Assembly: GCF_014202475.1 (NCBI RefSeq)
Contig: NZ_JACHGV010000013.1
Span: 62,001 to 126,000 of the forward strand
From: Streptomyces paradoxus
GTDB lineage: Bacteria; Actinomycetota; Actinomycetes; Streptomycetales; Streptomycetaceae
Reading direction: 5' to 3'
DNA: 64,000 bases
Below, in pieces: positions 57,829 through 64,000 of the stretch. Within the stretch, counting starts at the first letter, position 1, and each line of letters starts with the position of its first letter. The notes below the pieces were generated by a model. That model was not told where the DNA came from. It saw only the letters and a list, made by a program, of their open reading frames with translations, and did no database searches. Made by a program: the position numbers and the translations under genes.

Positions 57829-59253
57829 TCAGGCGGGAAGGCGGAAGTCGATCACGTGCAGCGCCGAGGGCGTCGTGCCGCTGGACTTCTCCTGGTACAT
57901 GAAGGACAGCACCCCGTCCTGCGCGACCCGCGTCTCGTCGATGACGACCTCGCCGAAGGCGTTGAGGCCGCTGCCGTCGAAGAGGATCCTCCAGTCGGTG
58001 TACCCGGAGGCGGCCGAGGCGCCGGCGATCCGCCCGAAGGGGAAGATCGCGTACGCGTTGTCGTACTTGTCCAGGATCAGCTTGGTGCGCTGGCTGGAGT
58101 TCAGCGGGACCGGAATCTCGGTCTTCTGCCAGGTGCCGGCGGCGTTCCTGCGGACGTGGAAGGCACGGCCGTTCGCGGTCCGGTTCGCGACGTAGTTCGT
58201 GGTGCACTGGCCGAAGCGGCCGGGGACGTAGGAGATGATCGCGTGCGGCCGGCCGGCGGAGTCGGTGAACTGGCTCTCCTGGTTCATCAGGGAGTGGTCC
58301 GGGTTGAGCGGGTCGACGACCAGGCCGGCGTCGGTCACGGACACCTTGTCGGAGCCGCCGGTGACGCCGACGACGGTGCCGGCGTTGTTGCGCCAGGTGC
58401 GGCCCCGGTCGTCGGAGTAGACGTAGCCGGTGTCGTGGTTGGTGATGCCGCCGCTGTTGCACATCACGGCGCCGTTCTGCTCGCGCCAGGTGAAGAAGGA
58501 GTGCAGGCGGCCGTTCCGGTCGTAGTCGATGCCGTGCAGGTACATATTGCGGGCCGTCGAGGAGCCGTGTTCGCTGGTGTACGTGCCGGTCGAGCCCGAC
58601 CACTCGCCGAGATTGGTCCACTTCGTGCCGTCGTACTCGGCGAGGGCGTTGCGCCCGTTGCCGGAGACGGCGACCCGGTAGCTCAGCTGGAGCTTGCCGT
58701 CCGGCGTGGAGACGAACTGGGGGTAGGTGAACTGCGAGGTCGGCGCCAGGCCGTCGAGCGTCGGCTGGGGCGCGCCGAAGCGGCTCGCGGTCCAGCTCAG
58801 GCCGCCGGGGTTGTCCATGAGCCCGGCGACCGACTTGACGTAGGTGAAGCCGTCGCTGTGGGAGTCCATGTTGAGGTGCAGCCGGCCGTCGACCTTGGAG
58901 ACACCCATGGAGATGACGTTGTGGGAGTCGTTGTAGCGCAGGGTGTGCCCGACCTTCACGGTCGACCAGGTGCCCGCGCCGAGGGCGCGGCGGCCGACGA
59001 CGGCGTTGCGGTCGGCGGTGTACCAGACGGCGTACTGGTAGCCCTTGTAGGTCAGCAGGCCGTTCTTCTGGAAGGCGTTGTTGTTGACCAGCCCGTCGTA
59101 GGACACGAAGAAGAGGGCCTGGCCGTCGAGGGTGGTGGTGCCGGTGCGGGTGACCGAGGGGCCGGGGTCGGCGGCCCGTGCCGTGCCGGAGGCGAAGGCG
59201 GGGGTCACCACTGCTCCCGCGAGGGCGGCGGCCAGCAGGGTACGTCTGTGCAT
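57829..59253 (-). CDS. Secreted BNR_4-type beta-propeller enzyme of the rhamnose cluster
   Basis: 474-residue exported protein: a twin-arginine-like signal (MHRRTLLAAALAGAVVTPAFA) and a mature propeller with repeated S/T-x-D-x-G-x-W-like turns (YSDDRGRTWRN) and the BNR_4 start GLVNNNAFQKNGLLTYKGYQYAVWYTADRNAVVGRR. Related BNR_4 folds include ulvan lyases and enzymes that split rhamnose-alpha-1,4-glucuronate (GH145/PL42). Directly downstream of rhamnose mutarotase and transporter genes, it is inferred to release rhamnose from a plant or algal polysaccharide. Catalytic residues cannot be assigned without alignment. Confidence 0.85.
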   Translation of the reverse strand: MHRRTLLAAALAGAVVTPAFASGTARAADPGPSVTRTGTTTLDGQALFFVSYDGLVNNNAFQKNGLLTYKGYQYAVWYTADRNAVVGRRALGAGTWSTVKVGHTLRYNDSHNVISMGVSKVDGRLHLNMDSHSDGFTYVKSVAGLMDNPGGLSWTASRFGAPQPTLDGLAPTSQFTYPQFVSTPDGKLQLSYRVAVSGNGRNALAEYDGTKWTNLGEWSGSTGTYTSEHGSSTARNMYLHGIDYDRNGRLHSFFTWREQNGAVMCNSGGITNHDTGYVYSDDRGRTWRNNAGTVVGVTGGSDKVSVTDAGLVVDPLNPDHSLMNQESQFTDSAGRPHAIISYVPGRFGQCTTNYVANRTANGRAFHVRRNAAGTWQKTEIPVPLNSSQRTKLILDKYDNAYAIFPFGRIAGASAASGYTDWRILFDGSGLNAFGEVVIDETRVAQDGVLSFMYQEKSSGTTPSALHVIDFRLPA

Positions 59254-59269
59254 CTCGTGGACTCCATCG

Positions 59270-59590
59270 TCATGCGAGGTGGAAGACTTCGGTGAGCGGT
59301 TTCATGGCCTCGTCGGGCCGGGCGCCGTCCAGCGACTCGAAGAACGGCGCCATCTCCGCCTGCCAGCGGGCGTTGACGTCGGTGGCCTCCATGGCGGCCC
59401 GGGTGGCCGCGAAGTCCTCGGTCTCCAGGTAGCCGACGAGCAGTCCGTCCTCGCGCAGGAAGAGCGAGTAGTTGTGCCAGCCGGTCTCCGAGAGCGCCCG
59501 GAGCATCTCGGGCCATACCGCGGCGTGCCGCTCGCGGTACTCGTCGAGGCGCTCCGCCCGGACCTTCAGCAGGAAGCACACGCGCTGCAT
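59270..59590 (-). CDS. rhaM: L-rhamnose mutarotase
   Basis: 106-residue dimeric ferredoxin-like protein (MQRVCFLLKVRAERLDEYRERHAAVWPEMLRALSETGWHNYSLFL, LVGYLETEDF, NARWQAEMAPFFE). The conserved His and Tyr of RhaM (HAAVWPEM, GWHNYSLF) are present. It interconverts alpha- and beta-L-rhamnose after import. GGGAGG lies 6 nt before the ATG. It is between the binding-protein and BNR_4 genes in the operon (17-bp and 16-bp gaps). Confidence 0.95.
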   Translation of the reverse strand: MQRVCFLLKVRAERLDEYRERHAAVWPEMLRALSETGWHNYSLFLREDGLLVGYLETEDFAATRAAMEATDVNARWQAEMAPFFESLDGARPDEAMKPLTEVFHLA

Positions 59591-59607
59591 CAACGACCTC
59601 CCAGGGT

Positions 59608-60690
59608 CTAGAAGTTGAACCGGTCGATGTTCTTGGCGTCGAACACGGTCGGCTTGCCGAGGCTGATCACGCCGTCCTTGCCGATGGTGTACTCGCCCAT
59701 GGGGCCGGCCTTGAAGGTCTCGCCCTCCTTGCCGGTGATCTGCCCGGAGGACAGGGCGACGGCGGTCCGGGCGGCCAGTTCGCCGAGCTTGGCCGGGTCC
59801 CACAGCTCGAACGCCTCGACGGTGCCGTTCTTGACGTACTTGCGCATGTCGTTGGGGGTGCCGAGGCCGGTCAGCTTGACCTTGCCCTTGTACTTGGAGC
59901 CCGACAGGTACTGGGCGGCGGCCTTGATGCCGACGGTGGTCGGGGAGATGATCCCCTTCAGGTTCGGGTACTCCTGGAGCAGGCCCTGGGTCTGCTGGAA
60001 GGACTGCTGGGCGTCGTCGTTGCCGTACGCGGTCTTCACCAGCTTCATGTTCTTGTACTCGGGCTTCTTCAGCTCGTCCTTCATGAAGTCGATCCAGGTG
60101 TTCTGGTTCGTCGCGGTCTGCGCGGCGGACAGGATCGCGATCTCGCCCTTGTAGCCGATCTGCTTGGCGAGCAGCTGCACCTCGGTGCGGCCCAGGTCCT
60201 CGGCGGAGGCCTGCGAGACGAAGGCGTTGCGGCAGCCGGGCGTGGTGTCGGAGTCGTAGGTGACGACCTTGATGTCGTTCTTCATGGCCTGCTTGAGCGC
60301 GGTGCACAGGGCGCCCGGGTCCTGCGCGGACACGGCCATCGCGTCGACCTGCTGCTGCGTGAGCGTGTTGACGTAGGAGACCTGCCCGGCGGTGTCGGTC
60401 GCGCTGGACGGGCCGACCTCCTTGTAGCTGGAGCCCAGCTCCTTGAGCGCCTTCTCGCCGCCCTTGTCGGCGCTGGTGAAGTAGGGGTTGTTGACCTGCT
60501 TGGGCAGGAACCCGACGGTGAGCCCCTTCTTCAGCTCGGCGTTGGGGTCGGCCTTGCCGGCGGTGGCGGCGGAGGCGCCCTCGTTCGCGACGTCCTTCTT
60601 GGTGGTGCCGCCGCAGGCGGTGAGCGCGAGTGCGAGAGAGGTGGCGGTGGCGAGGGCCGCGCAGCTGCGGCGGAGGGTTGTCTTACGCAT
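59608..60690 (-). CDS. rhaS: Rhamnose ABC transporter substrate-binding lipoprotein
   Basis: 360-residue exported sugar-binding protein of the RhaS/AI-2-binding class. The lipoprotein signal ends at LALTAC (C26). The mature domain is type I periplasmic-binding (VGFLPKQVNNPYFTSADKGGEKALKELG, QQQVDAMAVSAQDPGALCTALKQAMKNDIKVVTYDSDT, GIISPTTVGIKAAAQYL). It captures L-rhamnose outside the cell for the two permeases. Rhamnose specificity comes from the adjacent mutarotase. A hairpin and a dispersed repeat precede it inside the operon. Confidence 0.94.
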   Translation of the reverse strand: MRKTTLRRSCAALATATSLALALTACGGTTKKDVANEGASAATAGKADPNAELKKGLTVGFLPKQVNNPYFTSADKGGEKALKELGSSYKEVGPSSATDTAGQVSYVNTLTQQQVDAMAVSAQDPGALCTALKQAMKNDIKVVTYDSDTTPGCRNAFVSQASAEDLGRTEVQLLAKQIGYKGEIAILSAAQTATNQNTWIDFMKDELKKPEYKNMKLVKTAYGNDDAQQSFQQTQGLLQEYPNLKGIISPTTVGIKAAAQYLSGSKYKGKVKLTGLGTPNDMRKYVKNGTVEAFELWDPAKLGELAARTAVALSSGQITGKEGETFKAGPMGEYTIGKDGVISLGKPTVFDAKNIDRFNF

Positions 60691-60720
60691 GACGGTTTCC
60701 TTTGACGAAGGTGAGTGAGA

Positions 60721-60766
60721 CGCGCCCTTGTCTTTCAGGGGCGCGGGGAACTGCGCGAACAGCCAC
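60721..60766. repeat. Intercistronic hairpin and Streptomyces-type dispersed repeat
   Basis: Between the permease stop and the rhaS start lies CGCGCCC-N11-GGGCGCG (60721-60745). It overlaps the sequence CAGGGGCGCGGGGAACTGCG and following CGAACAGCCAC (60736-60766), a motif I recall from many Streptomyces intergenic regions. It may be an mRNA-processing or attenuation element that sets the binding protein's expression level. Confidence 0.6.
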
Positions 60767-60775
60767 AGCGGACGG

Positions 60776-61771
60776 TCAGCCGGACGACGACTGAGCACGC
60801 ACGACGGCGATCTGCCGCGCGACCCGCGGTCCGAGTACGGAAAGCACGAGCAACACACCGGTGACGACGATCTGCGACTGCGCGGAAACGTCCTGGAGGC
60901 TCATCACGTTCTGCAACGCCCCCAGCAGAAACACCCCGGCGATGGCACCGCCGAGCGTGCCCTTGCCGCCGTCGAAGTCGATACCGCCGAGCAACACGGC
61001 GGCCACGACGGACAGTTCGAGGCCGGTGGCGTTGTCGTAGCGGGCGCTGGCGTAGTGCAGCGCCCAGAAGATGCCGGTCAGGGAGGCCATCAGGCCGGTC
61101 AGGGTGAACAGGATCAGCTTCTGGCGCTTGACGCGGATGCCGGCGAAGCGGGCCGCCTCCTCGCTCGCCCCGATCGCGAACAGCGACCGGCCGAACGGCG
61201 TGGCGTGCAGCGCGACCACGGCGATCGCGAGCAGGACGAGGAACGGCAGGAAGGCGTACGGGATGAAGGTGTCACCGATGCGCCCGGCCGCGAAGTCCAG
61301 GTACTGCGTCGGGAAGTCGGTCACCGCGTCGGACCCGAGCACGATCTGTGCGATGCCCCGGTAGGCGGCCAGCGTGCCGATGGTGACGGCGAGGGACGGC
61401 AGCCCCAGCCGGGTCACCAGCAGCCCGTTGACCAGCCCGCACCCGACGCCGAGCAGCAGGCAGATCGGGATGATCGTCTCGATGGTCATGCCCTGGTTCC
61501 ACAGGGCGCCCATCACGGCACCGGAGAGACCGGCCGTGGAGGCGACCGACAGGTCGATCTCACCGGAGACGACCAGCAGGGTCATCGGCAGTGCGATCAG
61601 CGCGATCGGCAGCGTGTTGCCGATCAGGAACGACAGGTTGAGCGCGTTGCCGAACCCGTCGACGAAGCCGAAGGAGAACAGCAGGACCACGACGAGCAGG
61701 GCGCCGACGGCGGAATCCCACCTCTTCAGGCCGGACCAGCCGGCCGCTCGGCTCGGGGAGATGTCAGCCAT
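60776..61771 (-). CDS. rhaQ: Rhamnose ABC transporter permease 2
   Basis: 331-residue RbsC-type permease with about 9-10 membrane helices (ALPMTLLVVSGEIDLSVASTAGLSGAVMGALW; ARFAGIRVKRQKLILFTLTGLMASLTGI; GGIDFDGGKGTLGGAIAGVFLLGAL). It forms the channel with the permease encoded just upstream, whose stop overlaps this start by 8 bp. The symbol is by cluster analogy; the two permeases could be swapped. Confidence 0.9.
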   Translation of the reverse strand: MADISPSRAAGWSGLKRWDSAVGALLVVVLLFSFGFVDGFGNALNLSFLIGNTLPIALIALPMTLLVVSGEIDLSVASTAGLSGAVMGALWNQGMTIETIIPICLLLGVGCGLVNGLLVTRLGLPSLAVTIGTLAAYRGIAQIVLGSDAVTDFPTQYLDFAAGRIGDTFIPYAFLPFLVLLAIAVVALHATPFGRSLFAIGASEEAARFAGIRVKRQKLILFTLTGLMASLTGIFWALHYASARYDNATGLELSVVAAVLLGGIDFDGGKGTLGGAIAGVFLLGALQNVMSLQDVSAQSQIVVTGVLLVLSVLGPRVARQIAVVRAQSSSG

Positions 61772-62804
61772 GGCGGGCGTTCCTCTTCTTCAGGGCGGAG
61801 GCCACGCGCAGCGCGACGATCCGGTCGACCGCGATCGCGAGGATGAGCAGGATGCCGTTGATGGCGAGCACCCAGACGGAGCTGACGCCGAGGGCGGGCA
61901 GCACGCTGTTGATGGAGGTCAGCAGCAGCGCGCCGAGGGCCGCGCCGTAGACGCTGCCGGAGCCGCCGGTGAAGACGACGCCGCCGACCACGACCGCGCT
62001 GACGACGGTCAGTTCGTAGCCGTTGCCGGTGCCGGAGTCGACGTTGCCGAACCGGGCGAGGTACATCGCGCCGGCGAGTCCGGCGAGGGCACCGCAGAAG
62101 GTGTACGCGGCGAGGATCCGCTTGCGGACGGGGATGCCGGCGAGGCGGGCGGCCTCGGGGTTGGAGCCGAGCGCGTACAGCTCGCGGCCGCTGGCGAAGT
62201 GCTTGAGGTAGTAGGCGGTGGCGACGAGCACCGCCAGCGCGATCAGCGCCAGGTACGGCACCGCCGAGATGCCGCCGGAGCCGAAGTCGACGAACCCGCC
62301 GGGCAGGTCGGCCGCGGTGATCTGCCGGGAGCCGACCCAGATGGAGTCGATGCCGCGGATGATGTAGAGCGTGCCGAGGGTGACGACGAGCGCGGGCACC
62401 TGGCCGAGGCTGACGAGCAGTCCGTTGAGCAGGCCGAAGCCGATGCCGAGCAACACGGCCAGCGCGATCGCCACGACCGGGTTGCCGCCGCCCTGGAGGT
62501 GGACGCCGGCGGCGAAGGCGCTGATGCCGAGCGTGGATCCGACGGACAGGTCGACGTTGCGGGTGATGACGACGAGGGACTGGCCGGTGGCGACCAGGAC
62601 GAGGATCGTCGCGTTCAGCAGCAGGTCCTTGATGCCCTGCTCGGACAGGAACTCGCTGTTGCCGGCCTGGGTGATGGCGATCATCACCAGGAAGACGACC
62701 AGGATGGCGAGTTCGCGCATCTTGAAGACGCGGTCGACCAGCCGGGTGCCGCTCGACCTGGGGACGTCGGCCACGGGGGCTTCTTGCGGGGTGACGACCG
62801 TCAT
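61764..62804 (-). CDS. rhaP: Rhamnose ABC transporter permease 1
   Basis: 346-residue RbsC-type permease (TGQSLVVITRNVDLSVGSTLGISAF, ARLAGIPVRKRILAAYTFCGALAGLAGAMYL, VVGGVVFTGGSGSVYGAALGALLLTSI). Its start codon overlaps the stop of the ATPase gene in an ATGA junction, and its stop overlaps the next permease. Coupling of the three genes shows a single transport operon. Confidence 0.9.
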   Translation of the reverse strand: MTVVTPQEAPVADVPRSSGTRLVDRVFKMRELAILVVFLVMIAITQAGNSEFLSEQGIKDLLLNATILVLVATGQSLVVITRNVDLSVGSTLGISAFAAGVHLQGGGNPVVAIALAVLLGIGFGLLNGLLVSLGQVPALVVTLGTLYIIRGIDSIWVGSRQITAADLPGGFVDFGSGGISAVPYLALIALAVLVATAYYLKHFASGRELYALGSNPEAARLAGIPVRKRILAAYTFCGALAGLAGAMYLARFGNVDSGTGNGYELTVVSAVVVGGVVFTGGSGSVYGAALGALLLTSINSVLPALGVSSVWVLAINGILLILAIAVDRIVALRVASALKKRNARHG

Positions 62805-64000
62805 GCGGCGGCCCTCCCGGTGGCTGCGGCCATCACGGTTTCCTCGGTGGCGTCGGTGCGGGGGATCTCGGCGGTGAGGCGGCCCTCGTGCATCACCAGC
62901 ACGCGGTCGGCCATGCCGAGGATCTCGGGCAGGTCGGAGGAGATCATCAGGACGGCCACGCCGTCGGCGGCCAGCTGGGACAGCAGCCGGTGCACCTCGG
63001 CCTTGGTGCCGACGTCGATGCCGCGGGTGGGCTCGTCGACGATCAGTACCTTCGGGCCGGTGGCCAGCCACTTGGCGAGCACGACCTTCTGCTGGTTGCC
63101 GCCGGAGAGCGTGTTGACGGTGTCGGCGATCCGGGCGTACTTCACCTGGAGCTTGACGGCCCAGTCGAGGGAGCGGCTGCGCTCGGCGCCGCGGTCCATG
63201 AGCCCGGCCTTCACGGTCGTGCGCAGCCCGGTCAGCCCGATGTTGCGCTCGATGGACATGTCCATCACCAGGCCCTGGGCGCGCCGGTCCTCGGGGACCA
63301 GGGCGAGTCCGGCGGCCATGGCGGTAGAGGGCGCTCCGTTGACCAGGGCCTTGCCGCGGACGGTGACGTCGCCGGCGTCCCAGCGGTCGATGCCGAAGAC
63401 GGCCCGGGCGACCTCCGTGCGCCCGGCGCCGACGAGTCCGGCCAGGCCGACGATCTCGCCGTGCCGGACATCGAAGGAGACGTCGGTGAACACGCCCTCG
63501 CGGGTCAGCCGGCGCACGCTCAGGGCGACCTCGCCCGGCTCGACCTCCTGCTTGGGGTACAGCTCGTCGAGGTCACGCCCGACCATGCGGCGCACGAGGT
63601 CGTCCTCGGTCATGCCCTCCAGGGGCTCGCTGGCGATCCAGGCGCCGTCGCGCAGGGTGGTGACCCGCCGGCAGATCTCGAAGATCTCCTCCAGCCGGTG
63701 GGAGATGAACAGCACGGCGGCGCCCTGGTCGCGCAGGGTGCGCACGACACCGAAGAGGCGGGCGACCTCGCTGCCGGTGAGGGCGGCCGTCGGCTCGTCC
63801 ATGATCAGGACGCGGGCGTCGAAGGAGAGCGCCTTGGCGATCTCGACGATCTGCTGGTCGGCGATGGACAGACCGCGGGCGGGCCGGTCGGGGTCGAGTT
63901 CGACGCCGAGGCGCTCCATCAGGGCGGCCGTCGCGTTGTGGGTGGCCTTGTGGTCGATCCGGCCGAGGGCGCGGCGCGGCTGGCGGCCCATGTAGATGTT
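62801..64000 (-). CDS. rhaT: Rhamnose ABC transporter ATP-binding protein (5' end cut by window edge)
   Basis: C-terminal about 400 residues of a two-domain sugar ATPase. The first domain's signature and Walker B are GLSIADQQIVEIAKAL and VLIMDEPTAAL; its Walker A is outside the window. The second domain has the degenerate P-loop GLVGAGRTE typical of this class, and an intact LSGGNQQKVVLAKWL with VLIVDEPTRGID. It powers rhamnose import. It is translationally coupled to the permease downstream. Confidence 0.93.
   Translation of the reverse strand, partial: NIYMGRQPRRALGRIDHKATHNATAALMERLGVELDPDRPARGLSIADQQIVEIAKALSFDARVLIMDEPTAALTGSEVARLFGVVRTLRDQGAAVLFISHRLEEIFEICRRVTTLRDGAWIASEPLEGMTEDDLVRRMVGRDLDELYPKQEVEPGEVALSVRRLTREGVFTDVSFDVRHGEIVGLAGLVGAGRTEVARAVFGIDRWDAGDVTVRGKALVNGAPSTAMAAGLALVPEDRRAQGLVMDMSIERNIGLTGLRTTVKAGLMDRGAERSRSLDWAVKLQVKYARIADTVNTLSGGNQQKVVLAKWLATGPKVLIVDEPTRGIDVGTKAEVHRLLSQLAADGVAVLMISSDLPEILGMADRVLVMHEGRLTAEIPRTDATEETVMAAATGRAAA

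Noticed and set aside
61374..63995. An 870-codon plus-strand frame across the ABC transporter genes
   Set aside because: It runs antisense through three genes with clear Walker, signature and membrane motifs; its own product is repetitive and charged without recognisable features.
1..64000. CRISPR arrays, tRNA or rRNA genes, insertion sequences, integrases and attachment sites
   Set aside because: No regularly spaced direct repeats, cloverleaf-like sequences with conserved TTCRA arms, transposase or recombinase motifs were found on reading both strands; a tRNAscan or ISfinder search would settle it.

Overview
The window is about 72% G+C chromosomal DNA with dense genes, strongly biased third codon positions, GTG/TTG starts and GC-only terminators. 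Together with a conservon (cvnA-E type operon), several P450s, SpoIIE-type phosphatases and DUF4235/DUF742 families, this points to a Streptomyces or a very close relative. No rRNA, tRNA, insertion sequence, prophage or CRISPR array was seen. It reads as an accessory, metabolism- and regulation-rich part of the chromosome.

Layout, left to right. 1-9.2 kb: a secreted GH2 beta-galactosidase cut by the left edge, a PAS-GAF-SpoIIE-ATPase stress phosphatase, an ArsB/SLC13-like transporter, and an unusual membrane protein that joins a sigma-factor-like domain, a zinc anti-sigma motif, seven exact 11-residue repeats, a membrane helix and a ricin-type lectin. 9.2-20.7 kb: small catabolic and stress units, mostly enzyme/regulator pairs (AraC with a PhyH dioxygenase; TetR with a DUF1348 protein and twin operators; a CYP105-like P450 with ferredoxin; LysE; F420-type reductase; CDF efflux; glutathionyl-hydroquinone-reductase-like enzyme) and the decayed remains of an azlD gene. 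20.8-25.1 kb: a complete conservon (CvnA to CvnE) whose P450 lacks the canonical ExxR arginine.

25.4-41.4 kb: a GlxA-type regulator divergent from a quinone reductase, an ADH-ALDH operon divergent from MarR with twin operators, STAS, DUF4230 and VanZ proteins, an SDR, a PHP/HhH protein, a HAD hydrolase, an aromatic-acid-exporter-like protein, an epimerase, a ROK regulator and a phosphotransferase. 41.4-53.6 kb: a self-sufficient P450-reductase fusion (CYP102/BM3 type) divergent from a PAS-LuxR regulator, an FBP (EF-G-binding) protein, a second exporter-like protein, a lactonase lipoprotein, an iron-box-controlled DUF2470 protein, TetR, and a stand-alone CYP102-like P450. 53.6-64 kb: an ECF41 sigma factor with a PIG-L deacetylase, an S33 peptidase, and a rhamnose utilisation cluster. 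In the direction of transcription the cluster holds an ABC ATPase cut by the right edge, two permeases, a binding lipoprotein, rhamnose mutarotase, a secreted BNR_4 beta-propeller protein and a LacI regulator.

The main functional themes are local one-regulator/one-enzyme detoxification or catabolic switches with visible palindromic operators, four P450 systems with three different electron-supply arrangements, and extracellular sugar scavenging at both ends. The observations most worth following are the sigma/anti-sigma/lectin fusion, the non-canonical conservon P450, and the likely rhamnosyl-polysaccharide enzyme in the rhamnose operon.
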